The notes beneath the pieces were generated by a model. The model was not told the DNA's origin and did no database searches. It saw only the letters and a program-made list of their open reading frames with translations. A program made the position numbers and the translations under genes. 64,000 nucleotides of DNA, from assembly GCA_019009955.1 (NCBI GenBank), contig CM032233.1:62753501-62817500 (forward strand), given 5' to 3'. This stretch comes from Riptortus pedestris. Lineage: Eukaryota > Arthropoda > Insecta > Hemiptera > Alydidae. Positions 45,530 to 56,770 of this stretch are shown here, piece by piece; position 1 is the stretch's first letter, and each line of letters starts with the position of its first letter.

Positions 45530-45976
45530 GCAATTTCGTTGTAAGTCTGACCTCAAAAGCTACTTTTTTTTAATATTTTATTTTTAAATAAATTGCTCTA
45601 AAGTCCCATGCCTCTCCTTTGCCGATAGTTTTATGAGAATTACTCATGAAACAATAGTTAATTTTCGATCCGACTGGTTTATATAACATTATTATTCGAT
45701 CCGACCCAGAATGACAGAGATATTTTGAATTTTTTCCTCCTTTCCCATAGGTCTTCTCCAGAACTTTCATATATCTTGTTTTCTTTTCCGATTAAAACTT
45801 TTTATATAGAAGAATGGTTTTAATATGTCGAAATTTACGGCCGCTAGAGAACGAACAGACAAATTATCCTCACATTTGTTAAATTCAAGCCGATTTTGAT
45901 TTTAGTTCTGATTTAATTCAATTCGCGAATATTTTAAGGAATTTTGTCAAGCGTCCAACCTCAATAGCCACTTTTT
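45530..45976 (-). mobile_element. Highly diverged HLE copies
   Basis: Reversed 5' scraps (GTCTGACCTCAAAAGCTACT near 45550; GTCCAACCTCAATAGCCACT ending 45976) surround a diverged core (TTCGATCCGACCCAGAATGA, ACGGCCGCTAGAGAACGAAC). Probably two old insertions. Confidence 0.6.
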
Positions 45977-46080
45977 TTATAACATACGCTGTGACAATAG
46001 TGATTAATGCGGCAACGATTTTGTAAAGTTTCTATTTGGGTTAATAAACAATTATTCTCGAGTGGCTTTCCATTCTAAAC

Positions 46081-46252
46081 CTGTTTTGTAAAGGTTGAGA
46101 GTGTATCGGAGTGTTTGTAGGTAAGCGGATGTCCATAAAGATGCCATTCTAGACAAGCGGCATTGCTGCTCCCGACAGGATTCTTCTTGGCCCAGTGCCA
46201 GTAGTCGTTACAAGCTGCTGGTCTTGGCGGCAATAATTCTTCAGTGCTACTC
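46081..46252 (-). CDS. Possible internal exon, unknown protein
   Basis: On the minus strand a pyrimidine tract with TTTTTTTTCTAATCAAATTAG precedes 46252. A frame of 57 codons then runs to ACAAAACAG/GTTTAG at 46081. The frame reads STEELLPPRPAACNDYWHWA, KKNPVGSSNAACLEWHLYGH, PLTYKHSDTLSTFTKQ; it is markedly GC-richer than its surroundings, and a stop follows directly inside the supposed intron. The donor is weak at +3 and +4. No family recognised; Trp/Cys/Pro content suggests a folded domain rather than low-complexity noise. It lies between repeats, not within one. Confidence 0.35.
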
Positions 46253-46860
46253 CTAATTTGATTAGAAAAAAAATACTGTTGAGGCAATTCAACTCTACTT
46301 CCTGATAAGTTGACTAAAATAGCCTATACGATGTCGCCTCATGTATTATCTCAAACTGTCCATAACATCTTGTTTCAAACTGACAGGTCTTATACAAAAA
46401 AAAAAATGTCTGTCACGCAGGGGCTGCGTAGTAAACTGCGTAAGCAGATTTCCTACATGACACAGTCGCGATCCCACCTCACAATACAATTAATATTGTT
46501 AATATTTATTTCATATTTCTAAGTAAAATCTCATGGGTATAAATAGGGGTTTACCCGTGTTTAGTGAAAAAGTATCACATTTCAAGTAAGTACATATCGA
46601 GTATGCTATAGATGAAATAATTATCCATTGACCTTGAAATCTTAATTGAAGATGTCATTACAGCACGTAATTGCATGTACAAAACTCACATAAAAAGTGC
46701 TCTTTGAAAACAATATTTAGAATTTAAGCTTGAAATAAGACGTTTCATGATTGGCTTATTGATAAAGTGCGATGACAAAACCCGGGGTTTTACTACTGAT
46801 GATTGAAAACCAAAGAATGCAAATATCTCAGTTAATATTCGAGATAAAAAAAAAGTGTAT

Positions 46861-47480
46861 ATTTTTTTTATTTTTTTATTTATTCATATAATAATCGCAT
46901 TTCGCAACAGGGGCGATTTAGCAACGAATCAGTTATTTAATATACAGCATAATAATTAACATATAACCTATAACACATTTAACATATAACCTATAACATA
47001 TTTAACATATAACATAATCAACATATAACCTATAACATATTTAACATATAACCTGCAACATATTTAACACATAACATATTTAATATATAACATATTCAAC
47101 ACATATAACATATTTAACCTATAACATATAATTATTATATTTACGTAAGTATGCTGATTTCTGCAAATATTTTCAGTATTGCCCTACATTATAATTTTTT
47201 GAAAATGTTGTTTTGTTTCAAGTATTGTAATACGCGGTCTATGTACGGGATACAGTCATGTAGTAATTCAGTCAAAGTGTATGGTAGGTCTATGTGAGTC
47301 CTTAGATAGTAGTCAGTAAGTATATGTTTTATAGTAAGTCTACAGTGTTGGCAGTAGGGTTCGTCTTCTCCAGTAAGTAGGTAAGTGTGAGTTAGTCGTG
47401 AAAAGTGTATATAAAAACGTGTATAGGACATTACTTTTAGAAGAAGATAAGCTTTACGAGTTACCCAATTTTTCAATCGG
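46861..47480 (-). pseudogene. LINE tail with minisatellite, inserted in HLE
   Basis: Minus strand 47476-47189 codes for a LINE C-terminus: SRLTHTYLLTGEDEPYCQHC, LTIKHILTD, LLHDCIPYIDRVLQYLKQNN, IFKKL and a stop. The knuckle keeps C-X2-C and His but its last Cys is replaced (DYYL), and the part before SRLTH is out of register with relatives (expected RLRIGH). Downstream lies a minisatellite and then an A-rich tail (reverse of TTTTTTTTATTTTTTTATTT). About 60 bp of the host HLE are missing at the insertion point. Same broad LINE type as 11937-12310 but a different family. Confidence 0.8.
46936..47125. repeat. Minisatellite of ~23-bp units
   Basis: Imperfect repeats of ATTTAACATATAACCTATAA-CAT type, about eight units, in the LINE 3' region. 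Confidence 0.9.
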
Positions 47481-47865
47481 ACTCATAATAATGGAGATTT
47501 ATTAAATTTTAAAAATTCTCCTTCAACTCCCCTCTCCCCCACTCGCTGGTCCGATTTCAGCCGTTCACGAATATGATCGTTACAATAGCTCTACACAAAA
47601 CGTTTAAATATTGATTTTGGTAACGATCAAACCAAATCTGCGACCGCTAACAGACAAATACATGTTTTATTTTTTATTAATTATACAGGATCACCCGCAA
47701 CTAGTCGATTTGTCAACAATGTATTAAAATCAATATAATAGAAAAATAACAAAAACTGTATCAACAATAAAAAAAATTAAACACGATACAAGAACAACAA
47801 ATATTATACTATACTACAAATATTACATTAAACTAGTATTAAAGATAACAATTTCAAATGGTTTT

Positions 47866-47907
<42 letters not shown>

Positions 47908-48607
47908 CCTACATACATACCAATACATATAAAGATATAGTTTTAAGCGTGCCTAATTTCGTCATCTCGTGGGTAGGATCAATGGGCATTTGAAGGCATT
48001 TTTCGAAAATCGTGTCATGAGTACAGCCTCAATAGCTGATTTCCGGTAAGGGGAAACTGCTAAAATTTCATTTGACACCGAGTACGAATGAAGGAAAATT
48101 GGACACTCAAAGTGTAATTATTGTCGTCTTCCCAAATATAAGAATAAAAAGCGAAATTTTATTTGAAAATATATATACTTGTTTTACTTCATACTAAATA
48201 AGTTCTTAGTTTTACGTTGAGAGTAATATTTCAATGTGGATCAGTATTTGTGGTATTTATAAAATATCAAAAGTATCTCTGTTTGAAACTTTAGAAAAAC
48301 GCTGTTACTTCAGTTATTGTGACTTAGGATTTTTCTCTACTAAACCATTGTCTATTTATAGTAATTAGCAGAGGTATCCAGCGACTTCGTCGATCAATAC
48401 TTTCGATAATGCATAGTCTTTTTAATGGTCTTGTATAATGGAAATATATTGATTATACATTAAGACAATCCCCCAAAGCATTGTTCTTTTTATTGTTATA
48501 GAATCATAACCCAGTTAGTTACTTGTGCAAGCCTATTAGCGTTAACTATATAAGAATATGTATAAGTGGTGAGGGAATTAACTTGTCATAAAGGAAGAAG
48601 CTATTTT

Positions 48608-48682
48608 AGCAGATTTCTCTTAGGAAAAATCAGCTATCATGACGCGATTTTCGAAATTTTGAGGTCCGTTCACAACTGTGTG

Positions 48683-48728
<46 letters not shown>

Positions 48729-48922
48729 CATACATACATACATACATACATACATACATACATACATACATACACATACACATACATACATATACATTTA
48801 TATTACCGTTTGTATTTATTCACTTAACATTCACAGTAGTGTTACCTGTATGTATATTTATCTATTGTAAACCTTCGCGTGGGAAATCTGCTTTACGCAG
48901 CCCTTGGGTGACGGGTTATTTT
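48608..48922 (+). mobile_element. Short HLE with core deleted
   Basis: AGCAGATTTCTCTTAGGAAA end, a shortened 5' block, (TA)n 48683-48722 and (TACA)n to 48790, then directly the last part of type A (ACCGTTTGTATTTATTCACT) and GTGGGAAATCTGCTTTACGC, CCCTTGGGTGACGGG. Both ends are kept at about 315 bp. Confidence 0.85.
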
Positions 48923-49084
48923 TCTGAAACGCAATAGAACTCAGATTTCATGAAGTCTTTTATTTGTTTTGTTTTTGAGTGTAGCTGCCAGAAAAACACA
49001 ATGTATTTTTTCGTCATCAGGATACTACAATTAAGCTTGTTAATGCATGTTTATTATTCCTAAAAAGAATTTAGATTTTATGTA

Positions 49085-49259
49085 CTAATAACGTTGGTTC
49101 ATTTGGAAAATCATATCTTGCCCAATAGTGACGAACGTATCCTCTTCACCGTTTTCACCCAAGACATCATCATCATCATCACAGAAATGATAATATTTTG
49201 ACACGTTATCAATGCAAGTGTATTTGAGGTTGAGATTATTGGGCGTTGGGGAAGATGGA
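49085..49259 (-). CDS. Possible terminal exon, acidic C-terminus
   Basis: On the minus strand a frame without ATG runs from a stop near 49277 to TAG at 49085. It reads SPSSPTPNNLNLKYTCIDNV, SKYYHFCDDDDDVLGENGEE, DTFVTIGQDMIFQMNQRY. A possible acceptor TTATTTTGGAG precedes 49259. Poly(A) signals AATAAA (minus strand) lie downstream at 49049-49054 and 48959-48964. The five Asp come from a short ATC trinucleotide repeat, which may be microsatellite rather than coding. The acceptor lacks a good pyrimidine tract. Product unknown. Confidence 0.35.
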
Positions 49260-49299
49260 CTCCAAAATAATTCATATTATTATTGAATAATAACATAAA

Positions 49300-49724
49300 T
49301 TATCATAAAATAATAATTCATATCATTGTATAATGATTGTTTATTTATAATTATGTTGTTTTTATTGCACAATTGATAACTTATAAAACTCTTAAAATTT
49401 CTAAAAAAAGACAATTGAAAAAACAGTGTGGTATCCCTTCCAGTCCATTGAATCTCATGCATCATTAAATAGGAAATAAAGGGAAGAGTACATTTCATTC
49501 ATTAATGACAATTATTACTCCTGGTCGATAAGTAGGTTAATTGCTAGTTATATATTTGTGAATGAACTACCCCTGTCGAAGAATAATATATTATTATGCT
49601 ATTTATAAAATCAGACAAATCTGATTTTTTTTTTTATGATTTCATGAAAAGGTCAGTGAGAAACTAATATAATTTCCACTTTGTTGATAAATTTTAAAAT
49701 TAAATATATCTAAATATAACTGGG

Positions 49725-49762
<38 letters not shown>

Positions 49763-50870
49763 ACACAAGTGTGTGCGTATACGTGTGTGTGTATAAAACT
49801 TGTACCAATCTCTTCATCTCTCTTAACTTTTTTATTATTTGGAGTAGAGAATTAATTCCAACAGAAATTATCTATATTTTTCTGGAGGTCTTAAATCCGA
49901 AGTAATTTTGATTTATGTTGACTAGAAATGTGATTTTTGACTTATTTCATCAAATCGGGACCCGCAAGTTTTATTTCAAAATTTGATTCTATGTAATATT
50001 TCCCCTCATTTTAAATTTTACGTAAAGTAAAGCATAGTTAACAATTATCCGAATATGAGATTTTTAGTGCTAAGTCAATTCCGTACATTCCCCTAAATAT
50101 CTGTTTTTTTTTGGTTTTTTGATGTAATGCCCTCAACAAATTATTATTGGCCTGTTCCAATGAGGGGTGTAGCTGACAGAAAGTAAAATGTTAAAAACCT
50201 AGATTTAGGGGTTGATTTAGTACTACATAGCTCCTTTTAGGATAACTATCGAGAATGTTTTATTAAAAGTGAAGCCAAGTGAATTTTTGAACTAAGGAAA
50301 AGTTTTAATTTTACTCTAACCTTTGAATTGTGTGCTGAAGAATCAAGATCATTATATTTAATATTTACATGCTTATTTTATTTTATGATTTTATTTCTTC
50401 TTGGAACCGCATATTTAAAATCGGAAAAATGATCTCCCATTCACAACCCTTGATGGTATTTGCCGTTGCAAGCACTTAACTATTCTGGAAGTATTTACAT
50501 TGAGCGTATATTATTCATTTTGGGTGGAAAGTAAATCTGGTTTAGTCTATGATGGGAAATGGGAATGATGTTCCTAATTTAAAATTAATATGTTACACCT
50601 AACTGAGTTTCATTTCATAAAAACATTGGATATAACAGTTTTGTATGATTTTTCATCCTGAAGCCTTTGAAGCTCTATCGTTAGCGAAAATCAGCCGTGA
50701 AAAATAGCAAATCACTGACATTTTATTGTTGAAATCATCTTTGTAACAAACAGCTTGAGGTGACTTAGCAATTTAAGTTTAGAACGGGGCATGATTATAT
50801 AGAAATAGGTATCATTTTCAAACTAGACCGCCTAACATCAACATTTTATCAGATAATTTTCTTTTCTAAG
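49300..50870. other. AT-rich unique sequence
   Basis: (TA)n at 49727-49759 followed by a GT-rich stretch. No other feature recognised. Confidence 0.5.
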
Positions 50871-50947
50871 TAGATGGGAAAATGAAAGATAGTGACTGTT
50901 ACACGATGACTCTCGGGCAGGATCTTGGAACGGGTAGGGATTGGCAG
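50871..50947 (+). CDS. Possible 77-bp internal exon
   Basis: The acceptor TTTTCTTTTCTAAG ends at 50870 and the donor GGCAG/GTATTT follows 50947. In the phase skipping two bases the frame is open throughout (DGKMKDSDCYTMTLGQDLGT, GRDWQ); the other two phases contain stops. It is GC-richer than its flanks. No domain recognised and no partner exon located. Confidence 0.3.
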
Positions 50948-51829
50948 GTATTTTCAAACTGTATTGGGGAATTATATTTTATCATTTATAACTTACAAAA
51001 TTTAATGTGGGAGGCCATGCTGGGAAATAAGCTGAAAAAATAAATAAGAAATAAATTATTATGCCAATTTTCACTTTCGTACGTGCTATATCATGTTACT
51101 CCCTAAAAACCCACCTAATCAAAGCACTGAAAAAAGTAACAATCTACTTTATAATTTAAACTATTATTCCCGCGTTTCGATGTTCAATAAACAGCTCTGC
51201 GATAGTTAATCTGAGTGGTAGGACTTCCTGTGTGGGCGAGCAGATTCATCGTGAAAATGTTTGTGATTTGGTGTGAATTCCTCGTCCAATAATTGGATGG
51301 AAAATATTAATAATTATCATCAAACGTCCTCATGTAATATTGGTATTTGATTAATTTTGTCCGGATTAGAAGAAATTTTATCAGATGAAATTTTAATTTA
51401 TTTAATATTACTTTTGATTATGAAACTAGGCTTTGAAACCTTATTATTCTAAATGTTGAGACTTACGTTATATTATGAAGAAGCAGTTTATAGTATTTGA
51501 ATTTGGCGGTACTTTTTACGTTCTGTAGTCTGTAATCCTCGTTAGATTTCTTTTTATTTGTCAATTTTTACATCTCTGTCATTGAATGTTTTATTAGAAT
51601 ATTTTCTTTGATTATTAATTTAATTAATATCAGATCATGGAAATGTCAGGTAATATGAAGTTTTGCATATTGTGTTTCTGCACATCATCTAATAGTTTAT
51701 AATGCCATATTGAATAGTCCATTCTACATATATTGCAGTTGGAATAGTTGTGTTTTTTGCTTCATTTAAAAATAAACCTGTTGCTAAGGGAGTAATAGTT
51801 GTCTAGCATATCGCCCAATCAAACACATA

Positions 51830-51937
51830 ATGATTCGTGAGGATCGCTGTTTAGAAGAGCTTTATGCCAGGCTTCGCCCCAGCCAAGGGTTTAGTCTAGC
51901 TCTCAAGGACTTGGATTATCTCCCTCCATGCGCTTAG
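51830..51937 (+). CDS. Possible small ORF or exon
   Basis: ATG 51830 to TAG 51937, 35 codons: MIREDRCLEELYARLRPSQG then FSLALKDLDYLPPCA. The frame is open from 51788 (GSNSCLAYRPIKHI), where CTGTTGCTAAG could be an acceptor. It has a GC-rich island and balanced composition. Length is well within chance and no family is known. Confidence 0.22.
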   Translation: MIREDRCLEELYARLRPSQGFSLALKDLDYLPPCA

Positions 51938-54861
51938 GAACGTATATTTTAAGCTTAAGAAATTTCTGTTTTCCGAATCGTTTTTTTATGATAATACATT
52001 TTTTCAATGTTTTGCTTTGATGTGAAGATTAACTTCTTTTGAAACTTTTCTTATGGCCTCAGTGCTATTGTTACACTTATATTGATTATTTGATAAATTA
52101 GGCGATTATTAAGAAAATTCCATAATCGTCTGTATATTATTTTGGATTGTAATTTCTAATAATCGTTCTTGATTCAATGACATACGGTATAAATCGAAAT
52201 TGAATTCTCATTATCTGAAGTTTTTTATGTTCAAATTTCGTGAGAGTACTTCTATTAAATATTCCCATTCTAAATATGATAAATGATGTGGTTTAAACTT
52301 GGCATCCTGACCCACATTTGAAAAAGACATTTCCAATATTAGTGAATGGTGTTTTAGTAAAATGATTATGGCAATATCAATGAGTGTATTTTTACTCAAT
52401 TACAATTGCCTATTTCGCCATCTAAAATTGATAAAAGCAACTTTCATTACTCAGAAACATAATGGTGGACGTTATAATTCGGTTCGTTTCACGCTTTCTC
52501 GCAAATATTTTTCAGTGCTTTTATTTTCTATGGTACGCTCAACAATTATTAACGAAATTGTGTTGAATGTGGTTTTTGGTTCCCCAAAACAATGCAGGTT
52601 TGCACTATTAACCATTTTTTTTTTTAAAAATAAACTTCGTATTAGCTAAGATGAAACCTCAATTCATCAGGGGTTGATTTTGTTGTCCTTATATTTTACA
52701 TTTTCTTTTAATTTGTAATGTATTTTATCATACATGGGAAATGTCTCGTTACGAGCAACCAGATAATCACGATAACCTTTAATCTATTTTTTAATGTGTT
52801 TTATTTGTGTGGTTTTACAAGAAGTTGAAAATAGATATTTTATCATTTGCGAATTCTATTTTAAAGAAAATTTGATCATTTCATCGGTATAATTACTGAA
52901 ATATTCTTTATCTTTGATTTTCACTATCAGATGGTTATTTAAACGATTTTGAGCGCACTTCGAGGTTAAATACTTTGCGTAGAAGAAGGTGAAATTAAGG
53001 AGGTTAATTCATGCGAAAAAGCCTATCCCATATGTAGCCAATTTCGAATACTATCGGAGGAGTCGTTCTTTTACCCTTATTCCATCTTTGCCAATTTATA
53101 AGACCGCATTCTCATGAAAACTACTATTATTTGTATTATAAATCACAATACAATACACAATAGGGTAATGATCATCCATTTTTCCTGTCCGATTCTAAAC
53201 TTTTTCTTTTGAATAAAAGCGGGCATTATATGTTGTTATATCTGGACATTAAATCTATTATTTTATGCCTTTAATATAAATAATAGAAGCAAGTAATGTT
53301 TTTCAGGACAAAATGTTTTTGGACAGAAGGTAAAAAATTGATAAATTTCATTTCACGCCTTTATTGTTGTAAAGGTTTCAAACATTCAGATGCCTCATCA
53401 AGAGCATTTCGCATACCCTTTTTACTACTAACTTTTCCTGCTGCCTCTTGCTACCAAAGCCACTTCAAAAATGATAAAAGGAATAATGGTTAGGAAAGTA
53501 GCCGCCCTAATATACAAAAAGACAACATGCCATACTTTCGGCTTAGATATCCTGTTTATTTTTCCTTCTTAGATGTTTCTGTATTTGTTCAATAAAATAT
53601 CTGCTTTTATAATCCCACGTCTTTTCAGAAAACAATCAATAATTATATTTCGATAAACAGAAGGATGATCATTTCTGGTGTGGATTTTTAAAATACGTCT
53701 CACAAATAATAATAAATCGTTAGTTGAGTTGGTTGAGAAAATTCGAATTATCATATAGCCTATGTTGTATCTTGGGATAGTTGACTCACAAATGTAATAG
53801 TCCAAAAAAATCTTTCTAAACTTTTTTGAGTGATTGAGCAACAAACGTTCTGACAGATTTGAGTGGCCGAATTTAAATAGAAAATCAGAGAAACCTTATA
53901 GTGTGTGTATATATACATAAACCTCTACCTCTCTCTGAATGGAACTCATCTTTTTAACTTTTATGTTCCATGAGATTTTCCTCTGTATTGAAAATCATAC
54001 CTCTGAGTGCCTAAATAAGCCATCTCAATCAGTATTTTAGGATATTGTTGTTAAAGAATTTTTGTTCGTGTCGTTAAACTTTAAAAGAAGAGTTGGTTAT
54101 TTAAAACTTTTATGTGTGGGAGATTTTTATTCACATATTGCTTTGTTGTCCGATTTGGTAAACCGTTCAGAGGATTAGCTACGTAGAAGCTTAGATGTTT
54201 AATTACCATTATATATATTCAAAAATAGAAATAACACATTTTTTTATTTATTAATATTATGAAAGTATTTAATTAATGGTTAATTTCATATTGTACAATT
54301 TACCCTCTATTTATTTTCACATTCTACCCTTAATGGAGCTCTTATATAGTAAAATCAACCCTGCCGATTGCAGTGGCATTATTATGTCTCTTTGTTTATA
54401 TTTGTTTCAACAAATGTTATTTAAAATATTGAGAAGCATGTTAAAAATGAAGCGTAAACCCTGACAGTCCGGACTGTCTTGCGGGTTTGCCAGTTTCGCC
54501 GTTTTCCCGCACTACTTGGAGTTCTTAAAGGTTGTTTAATACAATATGTCTCTCTATTTTGCAAATTTTAATGGGGTTTAAGGCTCCCTTGCCTCCTAAG
54601 TCTTGCCCGCGTTTTATAGAGCTGCTGTCTGATTGCCCGTCCAAAACAGTCTGTAAATTATTAGGTGTAAATTTAACATAACCTATTTTTTTTAAAAATG
54701 CGTTGCTATTCTTTGTATAATTGTTGTTTCCGCCAAAATCGTTTTTTTTCTATATTTTTTATTTATTTGAGCCGATTGAATATCAAGGGTTATCTCTCTA
54801 GTGTTATCTATCTCAAATACCTCCTATAACATACTATTATTTTTTTCAGTATTAAGTTAGT
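51938..54861. other. AT-rich unique sequence, no supported gene
   Basis: Open minus-strand frames at 52211-52399 and 53569-53844 and a plus-strand frame of about 45 codons near 52980-53120 (contains AKKPIPYVANFEYYRRS) have no splice or family support. A perfect 16-bp palindrome GACAGTCCGGACTGTC lies at about 54466. Confidence 0.4.
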
Positions 54862-55035
54862 GGTTCAGGTTAGCAAAGAAACAGAAGGTGTTGGTCCTAT
54901 TCTCACTGGGTAAACTTAGTGTCGTGAGTTCGATTCTCTCAGCAACGAACTAATTATATAAAATCTCCCTCCTGCTAGGAAAAAGGTGGTAACCTACAGA
55001 TAACCTGTCCCGATTAGCCTTAGTAGCACTAAGTG
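54862..55035 (+). mobile_element. tRNA-derived SINE, diverged copy
   Basis: GGTTCAGGTTAGCAAAGAAA head, B box GAGTTCGATTCTCTC, body GCTAGGAAAAAGGTGGTAAC and CTACAGATAACCTGTCCCGA. Same family as 27147 but older; no clear target duplication. Confidence 0.8.
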
Positions 55036-55167
55036 GACCTTAATAAATAACAACAATATTAAACCATGTTATTTAGACTTCACTGGGTTTATAATTTAGC
55101 CTAAACTTTAGCAGGACGCAGTCGTAAATGTGAACCAGAATTTCAAAAGTATTTATGAAATACGAAA

Positions 55168-55293
55168 ATGGAGTCTCAGATACCGCCACTTACTGAACTC
55201 AAATGGAACGAGGATTCTGCTGCAGAATGGGTCTCTTTGACTTATTGGTTCGTAACGTACTTTGCGGTGATCCGATATCTACAGAGAGAGTAG
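55168..55293 (+). CDS. Possible 41-codon small ORF
   Basis: ATG 55168 lies in a good initiation context (GAAAATGG). The peptide MESQIPPLTELKWNEDSAAE is polar, then WVSLTYWFVTYFAVIRYLQR is hydrophobic and could span a membrane. Stop at 55291-55293. The region (55080-55300) is GC-richer than its surroundings. A second frame (QDAVVNVNQNFKSIYEIRKW) is also open across it, so coding is uncertain. Confidence 0.22.
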   Translation: MESQIPPLTELKWNEDSAAEWVSLTYWFVTYFAVIRYLQRE

Positions 55294-56183
55294 GGTATTA
55301 AATAACCTCCCATGATCTTTGGTTATTTAAACTTCAAGTATTTATTATAATAAAGAAACCACTATATAAAACTTAACTATTTTGTGGAAAACTAATTCGT
55401 GGGATGTGTAAGGGAAGATATTTATTATTATTAATTATACGTCATCGTGATTTATAAAAATCACTGCTTTTTTTTGTGTGTTTCTCTGAAGAACTGTTTT
55501 TTCTTTTCTCACGCATTTTAAGCTTAAATATGTTGAGTTTACAACGCATTTGTTAATGTCAAAAAAGTTGTTCTCATTCTAATCTTGTGTTACCTAGAAT
55601 TATTACACTGGTACCTTTAAAGAACGCCGATTATTTCATTTTTCCATCTTCGTATGAACTGTGTGTTTTATTAGACTGATTCATTATATTATATGCTATA
55701 ATATCAACTAGCGTATATTAATTACTCTAGTTAAACGAATATTGTGTCATTCAATTGGTCTCGGCTTTAGCATTACAAAACCTTATAGAAAAACTAATAT
55801 CTTATGTTTTATGCGACATTTCAATTATTGTCCTCATTCTGAGTATACAGGCAGATTCCCAAACAATTTGTATTATATATTTATGCGTTGGATATAAAAC
55901 GTTATTTAATAATTTTAATAGTTATTTCAATATGAGATTGTTCTGAAAATAAAACTAATTTTATTTACTTTTCCATTGTTAGAGGACGTATGAGAATGAA
56001 TAGAAGTGGAGTTTGTGTGTAAGTGGCCTTGAATGCTTTGATTCAGGCTTCTATTGACAAATTGATTGCTTTCTTTCTCTCGTAAAAATTGAATTACACT
56101 TGAACTCAGCGATGTCTTAGAGAGAAAAAACTTCTAAAACTGCTAAGAATGTCTTCACTCATTGCAGTATTCCACATTTTTTA

Positions 56184-56286
56184 AGCATATTTCCCTTAAG
56201 GGAAATCAGCTTTTGAGGTCGTACTCATGACGCGATTTTTCTTCAAATGTCCATCGGGAGATGACGAAAATGAGGTCCGTTCAAAA

Positions 56287-56338
<52 letters not shown>

Positions 56339-56770
56339 CTGTTACCGCTCTAGCAGTCGCAATTATTCTTTAATCGTTACCATACTCGATATGTAGTCGT
56401 TTTATGCAAAAAGAAAGATCAAGTTCGTTAACGGCTAATATCGGACCAGGGGGAGGGGGGGGGGTTTGTGGGGAGGAATTTCGAAAATTCTTAATATCTC
56501 CGTTATTATGTGTCGGATCGGAAATGTGTATAGAACCAATCTTATTGCAAATGTAATGTTCTATTCTACATTGTTATGTACATTTTTTCGTTATCTTTAA
56601 TATTAACCGAGATATTTGCATTTTTTTGTTTTCGGCCTTCAGTAAACCCTCATTCCTACTCATGCCATATCGACAATAAGCTCTTATATTATGAAAAACT
56701 TATTTGAAGCCTAAATAACAAATATTGTTCTCATTGAACCTTTATGTCTTGAGATAAATGCAAATAATCG
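56184..56770 (+). mobile_element. HLE copy, 3'-truncated
   Basis: AAGCATATTTCCCTTAAGGG 5' end, 5' block with a small deletion, (TA)n 56289-56334, core, and part of the segment after it to GAGATAAATGCAAATAATCG. No 3' repeat or hairpin. Confidence 0.85.

Larger units (their letters stand above)
46407..48061 (-). mobile_element. HLE copy, type D, broken by a LINE and other sequence
   Basis: Pieces in reversed order: 3' end and type-D segment (46407-46560), ATTTAGAATTTAAGCTTG to AATGCAAATATCTCAGTTAA (46700-46860), core from about 47481 (GGACTCATAATAATGGAG) to GACCGCTAACAGACAAATAC (47660), then (TA)n 47871-47902 and 5' block ending GGGGAAACTGCT at 48061. Interrupted by the LINE (46861-47480) and by 47661-47870, an A-rich piece of unknown origin. 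Confidence 0.75.

Noticed and set aside
46936..47125. CRISPR array
   Set aside because: Adjacent degenerate 23-bp units without spacers in animal DNA; it is a minisatellite.
48566..48937. 123-codon frame with Tyr-Ile and His-Thr-Tyr-Ile repeats
   Set aside because: It lies entirely in a short HLE with TA and TACA microsatellites.
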